64,000 nucleotides of DNA from Epiperipatus broadwayi (taxonomy: Eukaryota > Onychophora > Udeonychophora > Euonychophora > Peripatidae): NCBI GenBank assembly GCA_028023455.1, contig JAQFVV010000020.1, positions 8,539,092-8,603,091 on the forward strand. Reading direction: 5' to 3'. Of this stretch, positions 23,313 through 36,134 are shown in pieces. The position numbers were made by a program, and so were the translations under genes. Each line of letters starts with the position of its first letter. Positions within the stretch are counted from its first letter, which is position 1. The notes beneath the pieces are model-generated. The model was not told the origin of the DNA. It ran no database searches and saw nothing but the letters and a program-made list of their open reading frames with translations.

Positions 23313-24190
23313 CTTTGTAATTTTATTTGGGTATTTCTATTTTCATTTTTGCTTTATATTTTTCTCAAAAAAAAAAAAATTATTAACATAGAGATTTTTT
23401 TTTCAACAATTTTTACAAGCCTGGTTTTTTCTCTCACTTTTTTCTCCACATTCAAATTTATCAGCAGCAGTTCCATATTTTTATTGATTACCAAATGTAG
23501 CATTAAACTCTTTCATGACAATATTAAAATGTTGTTTCTTCTGTGAAAGCATTCTGTATATCTACTTCTTCAATCAGAATGTGAACCTTTGTAAATAAAT
23601 CTGAATTGTCTGTAGTTGATATCATCTACTCAATTGAATGATTAAAAGCTTCCACTCTCTCTAATATAATATCATTTTCTATTTATAATGAAACCCACTA
23701 ACTTGTGCTACCAATATTTGTAACTTCAAATCAATTGTTTCTGTGAAATTAGATGAAAGAGTAAAAAGTTCAACAATATTCCATGTAATATTGAAAAAAT
23801 TATTTTTTAAATTCATACAATCTTCTTTTACTTGAAATGATTTACAGTTTCAAACAACTAAATAAAAAGTCATTATTAAATGGTCAGTTTTTTGGCATTT
23901 TAGCATGTCTGTCATCATCATTAGCTATTATCTTCACATATGGGAGTCATAATTTATTTTTGTTTTTCATGATTGATCATATCTAAAAGAGAATCATTAT
24001 CAATGCATTTATAGGGCTTTCAAAACTATTCAGCTGATGTGTCAGCTAAGAAATATTTTCCTTCTGAGAAAACAGATTATGATGTATCTTGATCCTACCA
24101 ACAACAAAAAAAAAACTATTAAAGACAACTCATTGACTGGTACATGATGAAGAATGACTCATCCATATTTATTTATTATATGAATAATCC

Positions 24191-24625
24191 CTTAGTAATA
24201 ATTGTGCATATAGAGGATTTGAACTCAGATTTTCAAGCACCCTTCAACTATCCACACTATCTCTTACTACTGATACACATGACCACACACATGTAGAAAA
24301 GATAAATAATAACCAATATACATATTTCATGGGGTTGGAGTAGATTGAAGCCTGTCCATTAAAGTATGAAGATTTGTTATCTTAATATAAACTGAGCACT
24401 GATTATATATATATATGTGTGTGGGAGATAATAATCTGGACCAACTGATGAGTGCTGGTCCAGCATGAAATACATATATTCATGATTGTTTATCTTTTCT
24501 ACATGTGTGTGGTCATGTGTATCCGTGGTATGAGATAGTGTGGATAGCTGAACGGTGCTTGAAAGTCTGAGTTTTAAGCTCCAGGTATATGAAGAATGCC
24601 TGTATTTCAAATACTTAATAATAAT
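24191..24625 (+). mobile_element. Foldback element, family B, internally deleted
   Basis: The left arm starts at 24210 (GAGGATTTGAACTCAG) and the right arm ends near 24568. The tail ends in GAATGCCTGTATTTCAAA (to about 24611). The middle of the palindrome is missing: the left arm joins the right side at about 24331. The flanks CTTAGTAATAAT (24191-24202) and CTTAATAATAAT (24614-24625) fit a 12-bp target duplication with one mismatch. Confidence 0.75.
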
Positions 24626-24784
24626 ATGTTTTCCTGAAGATTTGTGATGATGGTAATTGTATTTATATTTTGGAATATTTTCATCATCGTATCAAATATC
24701 TTTAAAAATTCATCTTTATTTAAATTTTCAAAATACACTCAATTGTTAGTAATAGCTCATAGGATAGTATATGCACAACATTTT

Positions 24785-24905
24785 TGAGGTATAATTCTCC
24801 TCTCTTCTTTAGGTGTTGTTGGCCTGACCAGTGACAGTACTAGCATGGGAATCAAACTTGGACCCTTAGAGTCTTGAATTTTAAGATAATGCTCTAACTG
24901 AAACA
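24785..24905 (-). mobile_element. tRNA-like SINE head, second type
   Basis: On the minus strand TGTTTCAGTTAGAGCATTA resembles an A box, and GGTCCAAGTTTGATTCCC, about 40 nt later, a B box. These are followed by a conserved-looking CACTGGTCAGGCCAACAACA and AAGAAGAGAGGAGAAT. The head differs from the 18785 type. Ends are approximate and no poly(A) or target duplication was found. Confidence 0.4.
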
Positions 24906-26011
24906 CCCTGCTAAATATTGTACATATACTAACATGTGTGCTATTACTAACAGTTGAAAGTAATTTGAAAATTTAGATGTTAATTTTTTCTAATGACATT
25001 GTGATACATTATCTTAGATAATGGAAATAGTCTAATATATAAATACATAGTAATAACATCTGCAATAAAAATAACATGTGGAAAAAAATATTAGGGATTT
25101 TCCCTAATTAGTTCCTTTAAGATGATTTTTGTAATTAATAACAAACTCTTTTCTGAAGTATTTCAGGATAACTTTAAAATTTTTATTAATCATAAACTAT
25201 TCATCGAGTGTTCGGAAATTATTTATATATTCTAGTAATTTATTCCAAAATGTTAAAAGATCTGTCAGAGGTTATATATCTAGATATAACATTTCATAAT
25301 ATGAAATAAATAGCTAATGAATTAGATTCTTCCTTAACTTTGTGAATGTCTACTAACATTGATTCTTTGATTGGTTTATGTAATTATGAGTAATATCAAT
25401 AATTATGCGCTTATAGCGCTCGTTAAAGAAGTTATATATATTATTAAATTTATTTAAAGCTTAGCGCTTTCAAAGCTCTATGGCTTCATAATCATAGCTG
25501 TGCAAAATAAAAATAAAACGGTTGATAGCGATGAGGGGGAGTATTCAAATATTATTAGTAACTCACTTGAATAAAAAAAAAGATTGGAGATTTTTAAAAG
25601 GTCCAATAATATGAATTAAAGATATAAATTAAATAAATTAATACAAATAAATTATTAGAGAAGAAAAAATATTTTCATAGTTATTGAACAATAAATGTTA
25701 AAGATATGACTGAAAAATTGCGTTGCGGCTACATGAAAATATTAGATATTTCTTATTCTATTTTCATGAAATTACAAATATATATTTAAATAAAATTCCA
25801 TGATCCAAATGCAGCACATTAATTTGGCATTCATATGATCTGGTGTTTGAATCTGGACCCAAATAAATTTATCAAAAAGCTTAAAATTTTTTGCTACTGC
25901 ATCCAATCCATAAACAATTTAATTATCCATTCAATACTAGTCAGTAAATGAGTATTTAGATGTACGTAAGTAGAAAGTAAAATCAAGATAGAAAACTGCT
26001 TAAAAACTTTC

Positions 26012-26232
26012 TACTTGGAAATTGTAGCCTCAATCACATGCGTATAAAATGCGATAGTAGGGACCTCTACAGGTCTTAAAACCTCTCTTTTCTTCCAAGA
26101 GTAAGCTTGTGGTTTTAAGACCTGTAGAGGTCCCTACTATCACATTTTATACGCATGCGATTGAGGCTACAGCCTTAATGAATATTATTTACGTAATGAA
26201 TGTTAAATAAATTTATAATTACTTGGAAATTG
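26012..26232 (-). mobile_element. Foldback element, family E, with perfect 13-bp target duplication
   Basis: A near-perfect palindrome 26025-26170 has arms of about 60 bp around a 28-bp loop, and the tail 26171-26219 follows on the right only. Direct repeats TACTTGGAAATTG stand at 26012-26024 and 26220-26232. The tail is the inverse of the left tail of the copy at 52487, so this copy lies in the opposite orientation. The core phrase AGGGACCTCTACAGGTCTTA is shared by both. Confidence 0.9.
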
Positions 26233-28384
26233 GCAAATCTGATGAGTAAATATCCTTGTTTTCATTCTTTCTCTATGAAGAGCTTTGTCCTGCAGTACTA
26301 TTTATTAAAAAGGTTGTCAAAGTTTTCATCAAAATACTTAGTGGAATGCACATACAACGCAACTTAAGTGTGGACAGTACGTCTAGTAAAAACATTTTTA
26401 GTCATATACATAGAGTTTATATATTTCTATGTATGAAAATATTCAATATTATTCACTTAATTAGTAAACCCATGCAGGAAAGAGAGCTGTAGTCAGATTT
26501 AAAATGTCCACAATATGAATAAAAGTTTGAATTGAATAAATCAAATATTAATTATGAAAAAATCATTAGAAAAGAAAAAAAATCTTTTTATACATCTCAA
26601 CAAATAGTCTTTAAGAATAAAATAAAATAAACAGACCATTTAAAACACCATATATATTGTTGCAATTTAAAAATGAAATAAATCTTGAATTGTAATCATA
26701 CTGAAATATATAGAAGTAATTAATAAAACAATATTTAAACCTATAGAAGAAAACATATTTATTTAACAGCCCTCATGGAAAAACAATGAAAGGAAAAAAC
26801 CCACCAAGCTTACTAATAGCTGTCTAGTATGGGTTTGAATACTTAGGTATCTTCATTTTCTTTATTGCTAAAAATGGTTGTATCAACTTACTAACTAATA
26901 TTGGATAATTTGCCATGTTGGTTATGGGATGGATACATAAAAATAAAGTTTCAAATATGTTTAGGCACAAACTCAGATCATAAGCATAGCAGATAATGGT
27001 TATTATACCGAGAATCTCATATATATATATATATGTAATTTATATATACTTTTCGTTCAATATATCGAAGAGTAAATAATATTAAAATCTTTAATGCACA
27101 AAAAATTAAAATCTATTTTTAAGCCATTATGAGTAATTCCATCCATGAATAATTTATTCATATACAGAAAAATGGTTTAACTTTTTTTAATGTTTTTACT
27201 TTAAAATCTGGCTTTTTTCTAACAAAATAATGGTTATTTTAAAATCTGACATGCTAATTTTTAGTGGAAATGCACTATGTATGAATGATCAGAGGCAAAC
27301 AACACTTTAACGATGTCTTTTTCGGATTTGCATAATCAATTCACATAAAAGCATATAAAATATTTTTTTTTTTTTGCTTTACTCTTCCTTATCTGAATAA
27401 AATTTTTAAAAATTGCAAATCTGTTTTTATATTCACGATTGTAAAACTTTTCTGAAAAAAAAAAATCCGTCTAATTTTTTATTAAAATCATCTTATTTTT
27501 TCTTCTAAAAGCAAGAATTTTACAGATATTTTTTAAAATCTAAGTAAGATTAATGTACATCAATTAGAACATTTTCCGCAATTTTATTGAATTTATTATT
27601 ACTATTTACTTTTAGAATTACTTTGTTTTACAGGAAAAAAATTCTAGGATAGAATACCATTTGCTCCTTTAAGCTCTCTTTCTATTACACTACTAGTGTT
27701 ACTCAGACGGAGAATCAAATTTACTTATTTCATTTTCTATAGTGAGCTAATGTTATCTCACGAAGAAAAATATTCACTATTTGAGATGGTTAGGCTGATT
27801 ACTGCGAAACTATCCCAGCTACTAATTTAATTCACTTATGTTACTAGATACACTAAATTATATAAAGCTAAAAGTAAGAAATAGTTGATTATATTTATTT
27901 GTACTGGAAAAAAAAAAAGGTAAATTGAACAACATAAAATAAAAATGAGTTACATACTAATGATTTTTTGAATAATTGATTACTACAGATAATTTCATGA
28001 TTTGTTTTTTTTTTTTTTATTTAATCAAAATTTAAATGGTAAATTTTTCATGAGATTTTTTATTTTTTTAGACGCAATTCAAACATTCAAATACCTTTAT
28101 ATATTCTATTACTGATAAATAATAAATCCAAGCTAAACGCATAATCATTTCGGTATCTTTTTATATGTGATTATATGTTAAATTATTTTATCATTAAATT
28201 GAAATATTGAATGTTTTTTTTAGGAAAATTAAAAATATATTTATATTAGAGTATTTTTCCAAGAGTAGTATTCATGAATCTGAAGGTTAACAAATCAAGT
28301 CTCATGCTATAATGTTACTGGTTAGTCCAATAATAACACATAAAAAAGAGAAAAGAGAAATAGTTCTTACAATAGTGTCTTTTT
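26233..28384. other. AT-rich sequence, nothing recognised
   Basis: Homopolymers and TA runs. The 78-residue frame at 26256 shows no motif or splice context that would support a gene. Confidence 0.4.
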
Positions 28385-28487
28385 TTAATTTTTTTTTAAA
28401 GTGTCATAGCATCGGCCGGGACGCGAACCCGCAACCCGGGCAACTGCCTGCAAGTGCAAAGCAGTCGCGCTGACCTCTCGATCACCA
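28385..28487 (-). mobile_element. Short tRNA-derived SINE
   Basis: On the minus strand: GGTGATCGAGAGGTCAGCGC (A-box region), then GCGGGTTCGCGTCCCGGC (B box), GATGCTATGACACTTTAA and an A-rich tail (seen here as T runs at 28380-28400). This is the copy with the best-preserved tRNA-like arms. No target duplication was resolved. Confidence 0.7.
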
Positions 28488-29004
28488 ATTTTATATACTA
28501 AAAATATATGCTATTATTAACAGATGACTATAATTTAAAAAAGAGTAAATACATGTTAAATTTTTGTAATAACATCTCAATCACATGATTGAAATAGATC
28601 ACACACACACACACGAAAGTGTCACATGACAGTGCTTTTCAATAGCAATTTTTTTCTCTCCAATTATGCTACCCAGCATAAGCTTGAGTAATTAACAGAT
28701 GCTAGCATTTAATAAATCCCTACACAGTGCTGAGCTATCCACACCCTCAGACAAGTTTGTAGCTTTTGGCTTTTATCATTGAGAAACTTTGGATCTGGAA
28801 GATGGGCACCTGGATTTATTGAATTTAATTCACTTTTCCTTCAGCAATTGTATTTTAGTTCTTGTTTTTAGTGTAATGTTACCAGCCTAAATTCAAAAAC
28901 ATTTTATTTTTTTAATTTCTAAGGTAACTTGCTTTTATATCAATCCTAACCAGAGGATAGAAGTGACTAGAATTGTTAAAAACTTGAGGACTATATATAT
29001 ATAA

Positions 29005-29440
29005 ATGTGAAACATCCCATAGCTATATTGTTTCAGCCATACTCCCCCTTTAAAAAAAAAAATCTGTGTTTTTGCAGCCCATTAAAAAGGAAATTCTCTT
29101 GAATGGAAATCCTATTCAATGTTGACTGCAATGATATTATATATATATATATATTAAAATTCAATCTAATTTAAATAAGGAGTGTGAAACTAAGTAGACA
29201 AAGATCTTACTTCGCAAAGGAACAAATATGTTTAATTTTAAATAAACATAGAAAGGTTATACAATAATCATTTTTACTCCCCAAACTCAAATATAAAAAA
29301 TAAAAACAATGCACAGTATAACTGAATATATATAAAATATCAGCCACATTCCTCTTAAATAAAGAAACCTGAATTTTTGTAGCCCATTGAAAAGGAAATC
29401 TTGTCAATGTATGAATGACTTATTTCCTTGCAATATATAT
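29005..29440 (+). repeat. Repeat family G, two adjacent copies
   Basis: The unit GTTTCAGCCATACTCCCCC, an A-rich stretch, TTTTTGCAGCCCATT and AAAAGGAAAT occurs at 29028-29095, and again with variation at 29335-29400. The inverse occurs at 43540-43630 and a diverged form at 11608. TA microsatellites separate the copies. The element ends are not defined. Confidence 0.5.
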
Positions 29441-30005
29441 TCTAACCCGGATGATTAGCATCAGGCTACACACACTATCCTCCACCATTGTGATGATGAT
29501 GATGTCCTTCAGCTAAGCTCAGTGGATTATGTGTTATAATTAAATTTACTACTGAGACATGCATTAAAATAAAAAGGAATTAAAATAATGACAAAGGCAT
29601 ATTATCATTATAGACAAACAAATTAAGAAGAGGAGAAATCTCACTCACTCTTATGCACAATTTTTAAATCAACCAAACTTCCTCTATTAAAAATGCAACC
29701 CCAAGTAGCATAGGTACTTTGTATATCATATAAAATACTAAAGGGATTTCTTTTATTATACCCTCTTTACATATCTTAAAAATCAAATGTTAACCAAATA
29801 AAGTTTATTGCCATGATCTGATCTGAAATAATTCTTATAAATTAAGAGCTAATGTACTTTCTTATAGTACAATTAATTATAATTGATTTTGTAATGCCAT
29901 AATATTGATATTTGCAACAATAAAAGTAATTTTGTTAATCATAAAATAATTTGTAATAATCTCAGGGTTCTTTATCTAACAATTTTAAAGAATTAATTAT
30001 CATAT

Positions 30006-30183
30006 CATGTTGTTGAATAAATGAATAACATTCTAATAGACTAAAGGAGACATACTCTTCTCTTATAAGTTAATATATCCTCAACATACTATACCATGTT
30101 GTTGAATAAATGAATAACATCCTAATAGACTAAAGGAGACATACTCTTCTCTTATAAGTTAATATATCCTCAACATACTATAT
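30006..30183. repeat. 89-bp tandem duplication
   Basis: 30006-30094 and 30095-30183 are near-identical (for example CATGTTGTTGAATAAATGAA in both). A family A element is inserted at the end of the second copy. Confidence 0.9.
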
Positions 30184-30572
30184 CATCACATTATCACTAT
30201 CTCTTATACTAGCACATATTTGTTTATAAACAAAGCAAAACTCTCCATACAGTATTGCCACTCTGTGCCAACCAGAATAATCAATGAATGCCAGAAGGCT
30301 TGTGCATAAAATCCCTATCTAATGCCTACTCATCCAATATCACCAGACTAGTTTCTGGCTTGTGGCCATCGTCAGTGAGGAGCTAGTGCTCTCAGATCCA
30401 AAGCTCCTCATTGACGATGGCCACAAGCCAGAAACTAATCTGGGGACATTGGATGAGTAGGCATTAAATAGGGATTTTATGCACAAGCCTTCTGGCATTC
30501 ATTGATTACTCTGGTTGGCACAGGGTGGCAATACTGTATGGAGGGTTTTGCTTTGCTTATAAACATACTATA
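30172..30572 (+). mobile_element. Foldback element, family A, full-length palindrome, 11-bp target duplication
   Basis: The longest copy. The tail is 30183-30221 and the palindrome 30222-30561. The two arms are inverted copies over almost their whole length (about 165 bp each), meeting near 30390 with a short loop. The right end reads GGGTTTTGCTTTGCTTATA. Direct repeats AACATACTATA flank it at 30172-30182 and 30562-30572. The arms contain phrases (CCAGACTAGTTTCTGGCTTG, GCACAAGCCTTCTGGCAT) that shorter copies hold only once. Confidence 0.9.
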
Positions 30573-32496
30573 ATAATAATTATAATTAATTAAATAAATC
30601 TTTAATTTAAATAACAAATGCATAAAGCAATATAATTTGAAAAAAGCAAAGTCTTAACCAAGGATGACATTTAAGTATCTAGTAAGAAATGGATACCTTT
30701 TACGTCATTCTAATACTCATCAACAGCACAATTTAAAATCCACTTTTGAGATGATGTAATCTTCATTTGTAGAATAATTAAATAATATGCAGTCTTAAAT
30801 AAAAGAAATAAATATTTTAATTTAAATGCAACTCCACCCTTTGGAATTGTAATTATTATCCAACTTTGCATTTTTAAGTTTGGATCTGTACCATATTAGA
30901 ATCGTTTATCTGATTTAAGCCAAGATTTCTGTAACCTAATTAATAATTCAGGACTCAAGAAATCATATGTGGAGACAAAGACTAAATTTTAATAACAATG
31001 AAACATTTATTGACAGTTAACATCAAGTTAACTTTACACAAAAATTTAATAATAAAGATTTTACAAAAAAGAAAGGTCATTTGAAAACATAGGCACTGAT
31101 TCGTAGCACAAGATATATAAATAATAAACAAAAACAATTGCCTACCCATTTGCAAATCAATCCATTATTTATACCAATATTTGGGTATTTTGTTAACTCA
31201 AACTTGATAATTTTTGGCTAAACATCTAATTTGGCTAAAGATTATTTTGTTTTATGATGCACTTATTTTAAAAAAAGAATAATTTACTATCCCGTTGACT
31301 TACTTTTAAACATATTCTTCATGCTATTCTATTGTTATAAAATAATCATTTACTAAAGCATTTAAAAATATAATTTGCAATAATATCTGAAATATACTTT
31401 CATGTCCAGTTAGCTACTATTGATTAGCATATTAACTAATAATTCTCTATTTACAGCATTAAAAATAAAATTAGGAAACTTAACTCTTAACTGATATATG
31501 ACTAAACAATTCTAGCAGATTGCCATGATAATATTAATTATCATACAAAACATGGATAAGGAAATTGCTGCTTGGCATTTTGCTAACTTAATAACAATGA
31601 AATGAAAAACCTTTTCAGAAGCCACACACACAACATACTAGATGTTGCCCATGTCCACATAATAAATTATTTAAATCTTTAATTGTCTTACCAATTCATC
31701 AGCAAACTACTTCTGGATTTTGATGATGATAATAATAAGTATGTGCATCTCTTATTATGCTACTCTCATATATAACATTAAATTACTGACATATTTGTAG
31801 GTTTTCTTATAAACTTCTGGCAAGGCACATCAGTACAATACATACATTTCTTTACCCTACTACACACTGAATTGAAAACTGTCTCTGAAGTGACTATACA
31901 CTTCAAATCCTAGTTTATCAATTGCCATAACAATTTTAACACATACATTGTCTTCACCTCACAAAGTAGAATATAAACTTGATATCTTCATGAGGGAAAG
32001 GCTTCTCAGAGCCACAACTACACAAAATGGAAAGTAAGCAATGGCATATTCCAACACCTTTTCTCAGATAAATATATGTGTGAACAAGGTCCTAACACAT
32101 GGAAAATGGAATATAAACCAAAGAAAAATCCTATCTAAGAATACAGCTGTGCTAGCTAAGATGAAAAGACAATAATAAAATATCAAAACATAATCCTCTC
32201 ATGAAACAAAAACCAAACATTGGGTAGAGCAACTCTCAAATTCTCCAATGAACAATATAATTAGAACACAACATTCAAAAGTCTCATGCAACCCACAATT
32301 ATAAAACAGGATTAGCATATAATCTTGACATAATCATAGCAAGATAAAAAAATTATCACTGAAAACTATAAAAAATATTTTTCTATCTTTAAAATACATA
32401 CACTAAATAATGTACAAAACCAACACATAAAACAAGTCAAAGTGACTTTAAAAATACTTTAAATAGCATAATAAAATTTTGCAAATAATAAGAAAT
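30573..32496. other. AT-rich sequence, no feature supported
   Basis: Low repeat content. Minus-strand phrases near 31800-32110 vaguely recall zinc-finger linkers but fail spacing checks (see rejected). Confidence 0.4.
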
Positions 32497-32765
32497 ATAT
32501 ATATCCAGTTAACAGCAGCATATTTTAAAACTAAAATGGACATAAATAGCAAATGCAAAATTGCTAAATATAATGATAAATACCTTGTCATATCAAATAA
32601 CCTCAGAATAAAATTATTGTAATAGTTAATTTATATATCCAGTTAACAGCAGCATATTTTAAAACTAAAATGGACATAAATAGCAAATGCAAAATTACTA
32701 AATATAATGATAAATACCTTGTCATATCAAATAACCTCATAATAAAATTATTATAATAGTTAACA
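32497..32765. repeat. 134-bp tandem duplication
   Basis: ATATCCAGTTAACAGCAGCA begins at 32501 and again at 32635. The two copies differ at only a few positions, so the duplication is recent. Confidence 0.9.
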
Positions 32766-33146
32766 TTTTTATGAGCTTCTGATAAACCAGATATTGAATG
32801 TTTACCCATAAATAGATTGTGCATTAATAAAATACTACTAGCAAAATAAAAAATAGGCACCTTTACCTGGACACATATATCATATATAATTAACTTTAAG
32901 TCAAAAATAATAAAAATATAAATTTTATCTTATTTCATTTATTTTAAACACATTAGAGACATGTTTTTTAAAATTTTAATTTGCATTTTTCACCCTCTGC
33001 TGAAAATTTAGTAAAGCTTTTTTTATGGCTTTAAAATTCATGTATATTTATTTTTTACTATTTTAAATACTAAAAAATCAATAGATGGCTTGGAAATCCA
33101 AGAGGTGGTCCAACAAAAGATTGCAAGCTCTGCCAATGATGGATAC

Positions 33147-33150
33147 CCAT
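33147..33150. other. 4-bp target site duplication, left copy
   Basis: CCAT abuts the 5' LTR and is repeated at 41332-41335 after the 3' LTR. Confidence 0.7.
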
Positions 33151-35115
33151 TGTAACAGGAACTGGGTTTAAACCCTGTTACAAAAAGAAACGAGAATGTA
33201 GTATATAATTTTATTTATTTATTAGTATTAGATAAATATTTATAAAAGTCACACATACCAAGCACACGTGTATTTGCTGGAACGAAGGGTGTGGGTATAT
33301 ATTATGAGTGGCATATGTATATGTAGGTAGATATTGTTGAGAACAGGAAAGTAAAAATTTAGAAGACTTTAAAGCAGGTAAAAGAAAAGTTTTTTCTTTT
33401 TGTGAGTATAAATTTACTGAATAAATTGGCAAAATGGATCGCATTGTTCAATAGAAGGAAAGAAAAATAAAGAAAGCAAAATCCAACTGCTTGAATGGAT
33501 ATATTTTTTTTGTGTGTGCTTGTTTTAATTAAATGGATTTTTCAGAAATAATTTTGATTAAGAAAAATGAACATGGAATGCCATTAGTTATTGAACTATT
33601 TTTCGATCCCTTTTGTTTGGTTAAAGTTGGCAACAGGATTTGTAATTAAAAGTTCAGGAATTTAAAAGAAAAAAGAGAGATAAGTAAAAGTCAAGATCGC
33701 TAAGTGGTTTTCCTTTTGTTTAACATTTTTTATAAGAAAATCTATTTTTGAAACAAAGGAATACCAGTGATCAGGAGGGAGGCAACTGGGATTGACTAAT
33801 TAATTTGAAAAAATGGACAGTTGAGCTCTGCTAGTCTTACGTGCAAGATATTCTAAATTTGAGTTGAAGAAAATTTATTAGCTGAAAAGAAGAAAGTTGG
33901 AGAAGCAAATTGTGAGAACTAAACTACATATATGAGTGACCTCATGGATCACATGGGGTAGAATCACCATCGTGCTTGGTCGGTGTTCAGACTCCAGCCA
34001 TTTTAATATGCCATGTATCATATGCCATTCCGGAATTAAGCAGAAAGAATAAAGAACAGAAGATTGAATACGCCACTTTAGAGGGACCAAAGGAATGAAA
34101 TGTTAAGTGGAAGCGATGGATGCCATATTTGCCTAGATAGGACTCCTGGAATCTTTTTTTTGTGAGTGCACTTGGAAACACATAAGCCAGTTATTTAAAT
34201 TATACTATACCGGTAAATATACACTTATTATGCCATTTTAAAATTAATCCAACCTAATTGCAAGAATATTTCATATTATACCTGTATTATTAAATATTTC
34301 TTTTTTTATTGTCTTCTCCTGAATAATATTTCATTAAAATATTTATTATATGTATATGTGTGCCATTTATTGATTGTGTTTTTTTAAATAAGTAATAGTA
34401 GATCTGTAGCTAAATTATTGATTTAGTGCGATACACATTATAGAATTTATATGAGTTCCAAAATCTTATACATGTGCGTGCTGGTGTGAACTTAGCGATA
34501 ATTTATAGCGAGACAGATTAGATAGCAAAGTATATGAGGATTGTAAAAGATTTAGTTAAAACTTTAATGGGATAATAGAAATAGAAAGATATAGAACGAA
34601 TTGATTTGAAATTGCAGTCCCTTTCGTTTTTTCTCCGGTCCATGGCACTACCACCCCCTGAGCATTAAGAAGGGCAACTAATTAAAAGGCTGAATCAAAT
34701 AAATATTTAATGGACCCTACGATACTTGTTGAATAATGAGTTTGGCGCTTGGCAACGAACACAAAAAAATACATTCATTGTCCATAAACATAGAGGTCTA
34801 GTTAAAGTTAAGTTAAAGCTGGGAGGGTTTGATTTCATTACCTGATGTGTATGTGTTTTGCTGTCAGTTACTTCACTTACCCCTTTGAATGACCCGCAGT
34901 TCAGGAAAACTTCACGTAAGGGGTGAATGACTTGATTTGTTTTCGGGAAAACTTTGTATGGGAAGTGCCGTTAGTTATATATATGCGTCACTGTAAAAAT
35001 TCACCCTCGGAAAGAATAACTAGAAAATTTGGTTTGATAAAAGTAAAGGTTTGAATTCAGCTAAATTATAATTTTAAAACGTAAACAGTGCTCAGAATAG
35101 GGGTAAATTGTTTCA
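33151..35115 (+). repeat. 5' LTR of the gypsy element
   Basis: Begins TGTAACAGG and ends GTTTCA. The first 32 bp form an inverted repeat: TGTAACAGG against CCTGTTACA at 33174-33182, with GGGTTTAAACCC nested at 33164-33175. It should carry promoter and polyadenylation signals, but I did not fix their positions. At 1,965 bp it is long for Ty3/gypsy elements. Confidence 0.93.
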
Positions 35116-35480
35116 ATGCACGCTCAACGACGGGGCTTTTGAAGAACAAAGATCGATAAGGTGAAGGCAGCTGAAGGATATAGAGGGCGCATAAATCAAA
35201 GGGAGAAATTTTTTTTTTTTTTAAAAAAAAAAAAGACGAAATCTAGTTTTTTTTTTTAAGTGTAAAAACGAATGCTGTTTTGATAAATATTTTTTTCTGG
35301 GAAGAGAAAAATAATAATGGAATTTAATGGTAAATAGACAAATAGGGCAAAAACAAAAAGGGGAAAAATAAATACTACGTGGAGAAATGGTAGGGGGCAG
35401 GGACATTGAACCCAGCACATATTGTTAGTCTCACTAGAAAGTAATATAAAGTAAAATAGATATGATAATAACATGATTAC
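35116..35480 (+). other. Leader between 5' LTR and gag
   Basis: Starts ATGCACGCTCAACGACGGGG. The usual primer-binding site begins TGG right after the LTR; none is present, so the primer tRNA or its binding mode is unclear. Long T and A runs lie at 35207-35258. Confidence 0.6.
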
Positions 35481-35494
35481 AGGAGATAGAGGGG

Positions 35495-36122
35495 ATGGAA
35501 ATGAAGGTATTTGGAGGACAGAAGGAAGAGAGCCTGAGGGAACATATAAATAGTTTACAAAAATATTTTAGGAGATATGGGATACCAGAGGAATACAAAA
35601 TAACCTTAGCGCAGGCCAAGGATACGCCAAAAGGTGGTGGGATTCTATGCTACATCAGCCCCAAACATACCAGGAGTATGAAACGGCTCTGAAGAAGGCG
35701 TTTGGAATGAGGAACAGCAGGAGAACCTCAAAATGCGAATCATCTATGAGAAGTTTTCGGAAAAAGGGAAGGAAAATTACATACAGTTTTTCAGATGACA
35801 GGTGGCCATACTGAAGACATTAGAGTGTGGTAAACTATCTGAAAATCAGATAGTAAAAATGGTGTGTCAAAATTTGCCGGTAGAAATAAGATGCAGAATG
35901 GGAATTAAAAGGATTAGGTTAGTTAAAGAAATTGACAAAATATTAAGTCAAATTGAGGTAGGTGAGCAGATGAGGGAGATCGAAGACAGAAGATTTGGGG
36001 ATAAATGCCAAACTGATATGACAGAGGAAGAAGGAATTGTACACTTGGAAACAACGAAACATATTGGGAATTTGGTGTGCTCATGGGAAGATAGGGTTCC
36101 TCAATATGCCAAACAGGAATGA
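35495..36122 (+). pseudogene. gag: gag pseudogene
   Basis: Capsid-type Gag in three frame blocks. 35495-35640 gives FGGQKEESLREHINSLQKYF; from about 35637 another frame reads WWDSMLHQ and YETALKKAFG, the signature of the retrotransposon Gag domain; from about 35710 a third frame runs through an in-frame TGA near 35797 into 35802-36122. So at least two frameshifts and one stop break it. No zinc knuckle (CCHC) is visible near the C-terminus. The final TGA (36120-36122) is in the same frame as the pol block that starts 12 nt later, suggesting either one ancestral gag-pol frame or stop read-through. Confidence 0.8.
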
Positions 36123-36134
36123 CCAAAGATTCAT

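Noticed and set aside
31795-32110. Minus-strand phrases resembling C2H2 zinc-finger linkers (SEKPF, YMRVA)
   Set aside because: Key cysteines and histidines are missing, several stops intervene, and the spacing is 58 bp instead of the 84-bp zinc-finger period.
33211-34181. Short frames within the LTRs as genes
   Set aside because: All are under 80 codons, lie within both LTR copies with disruptions, and show no motifs.
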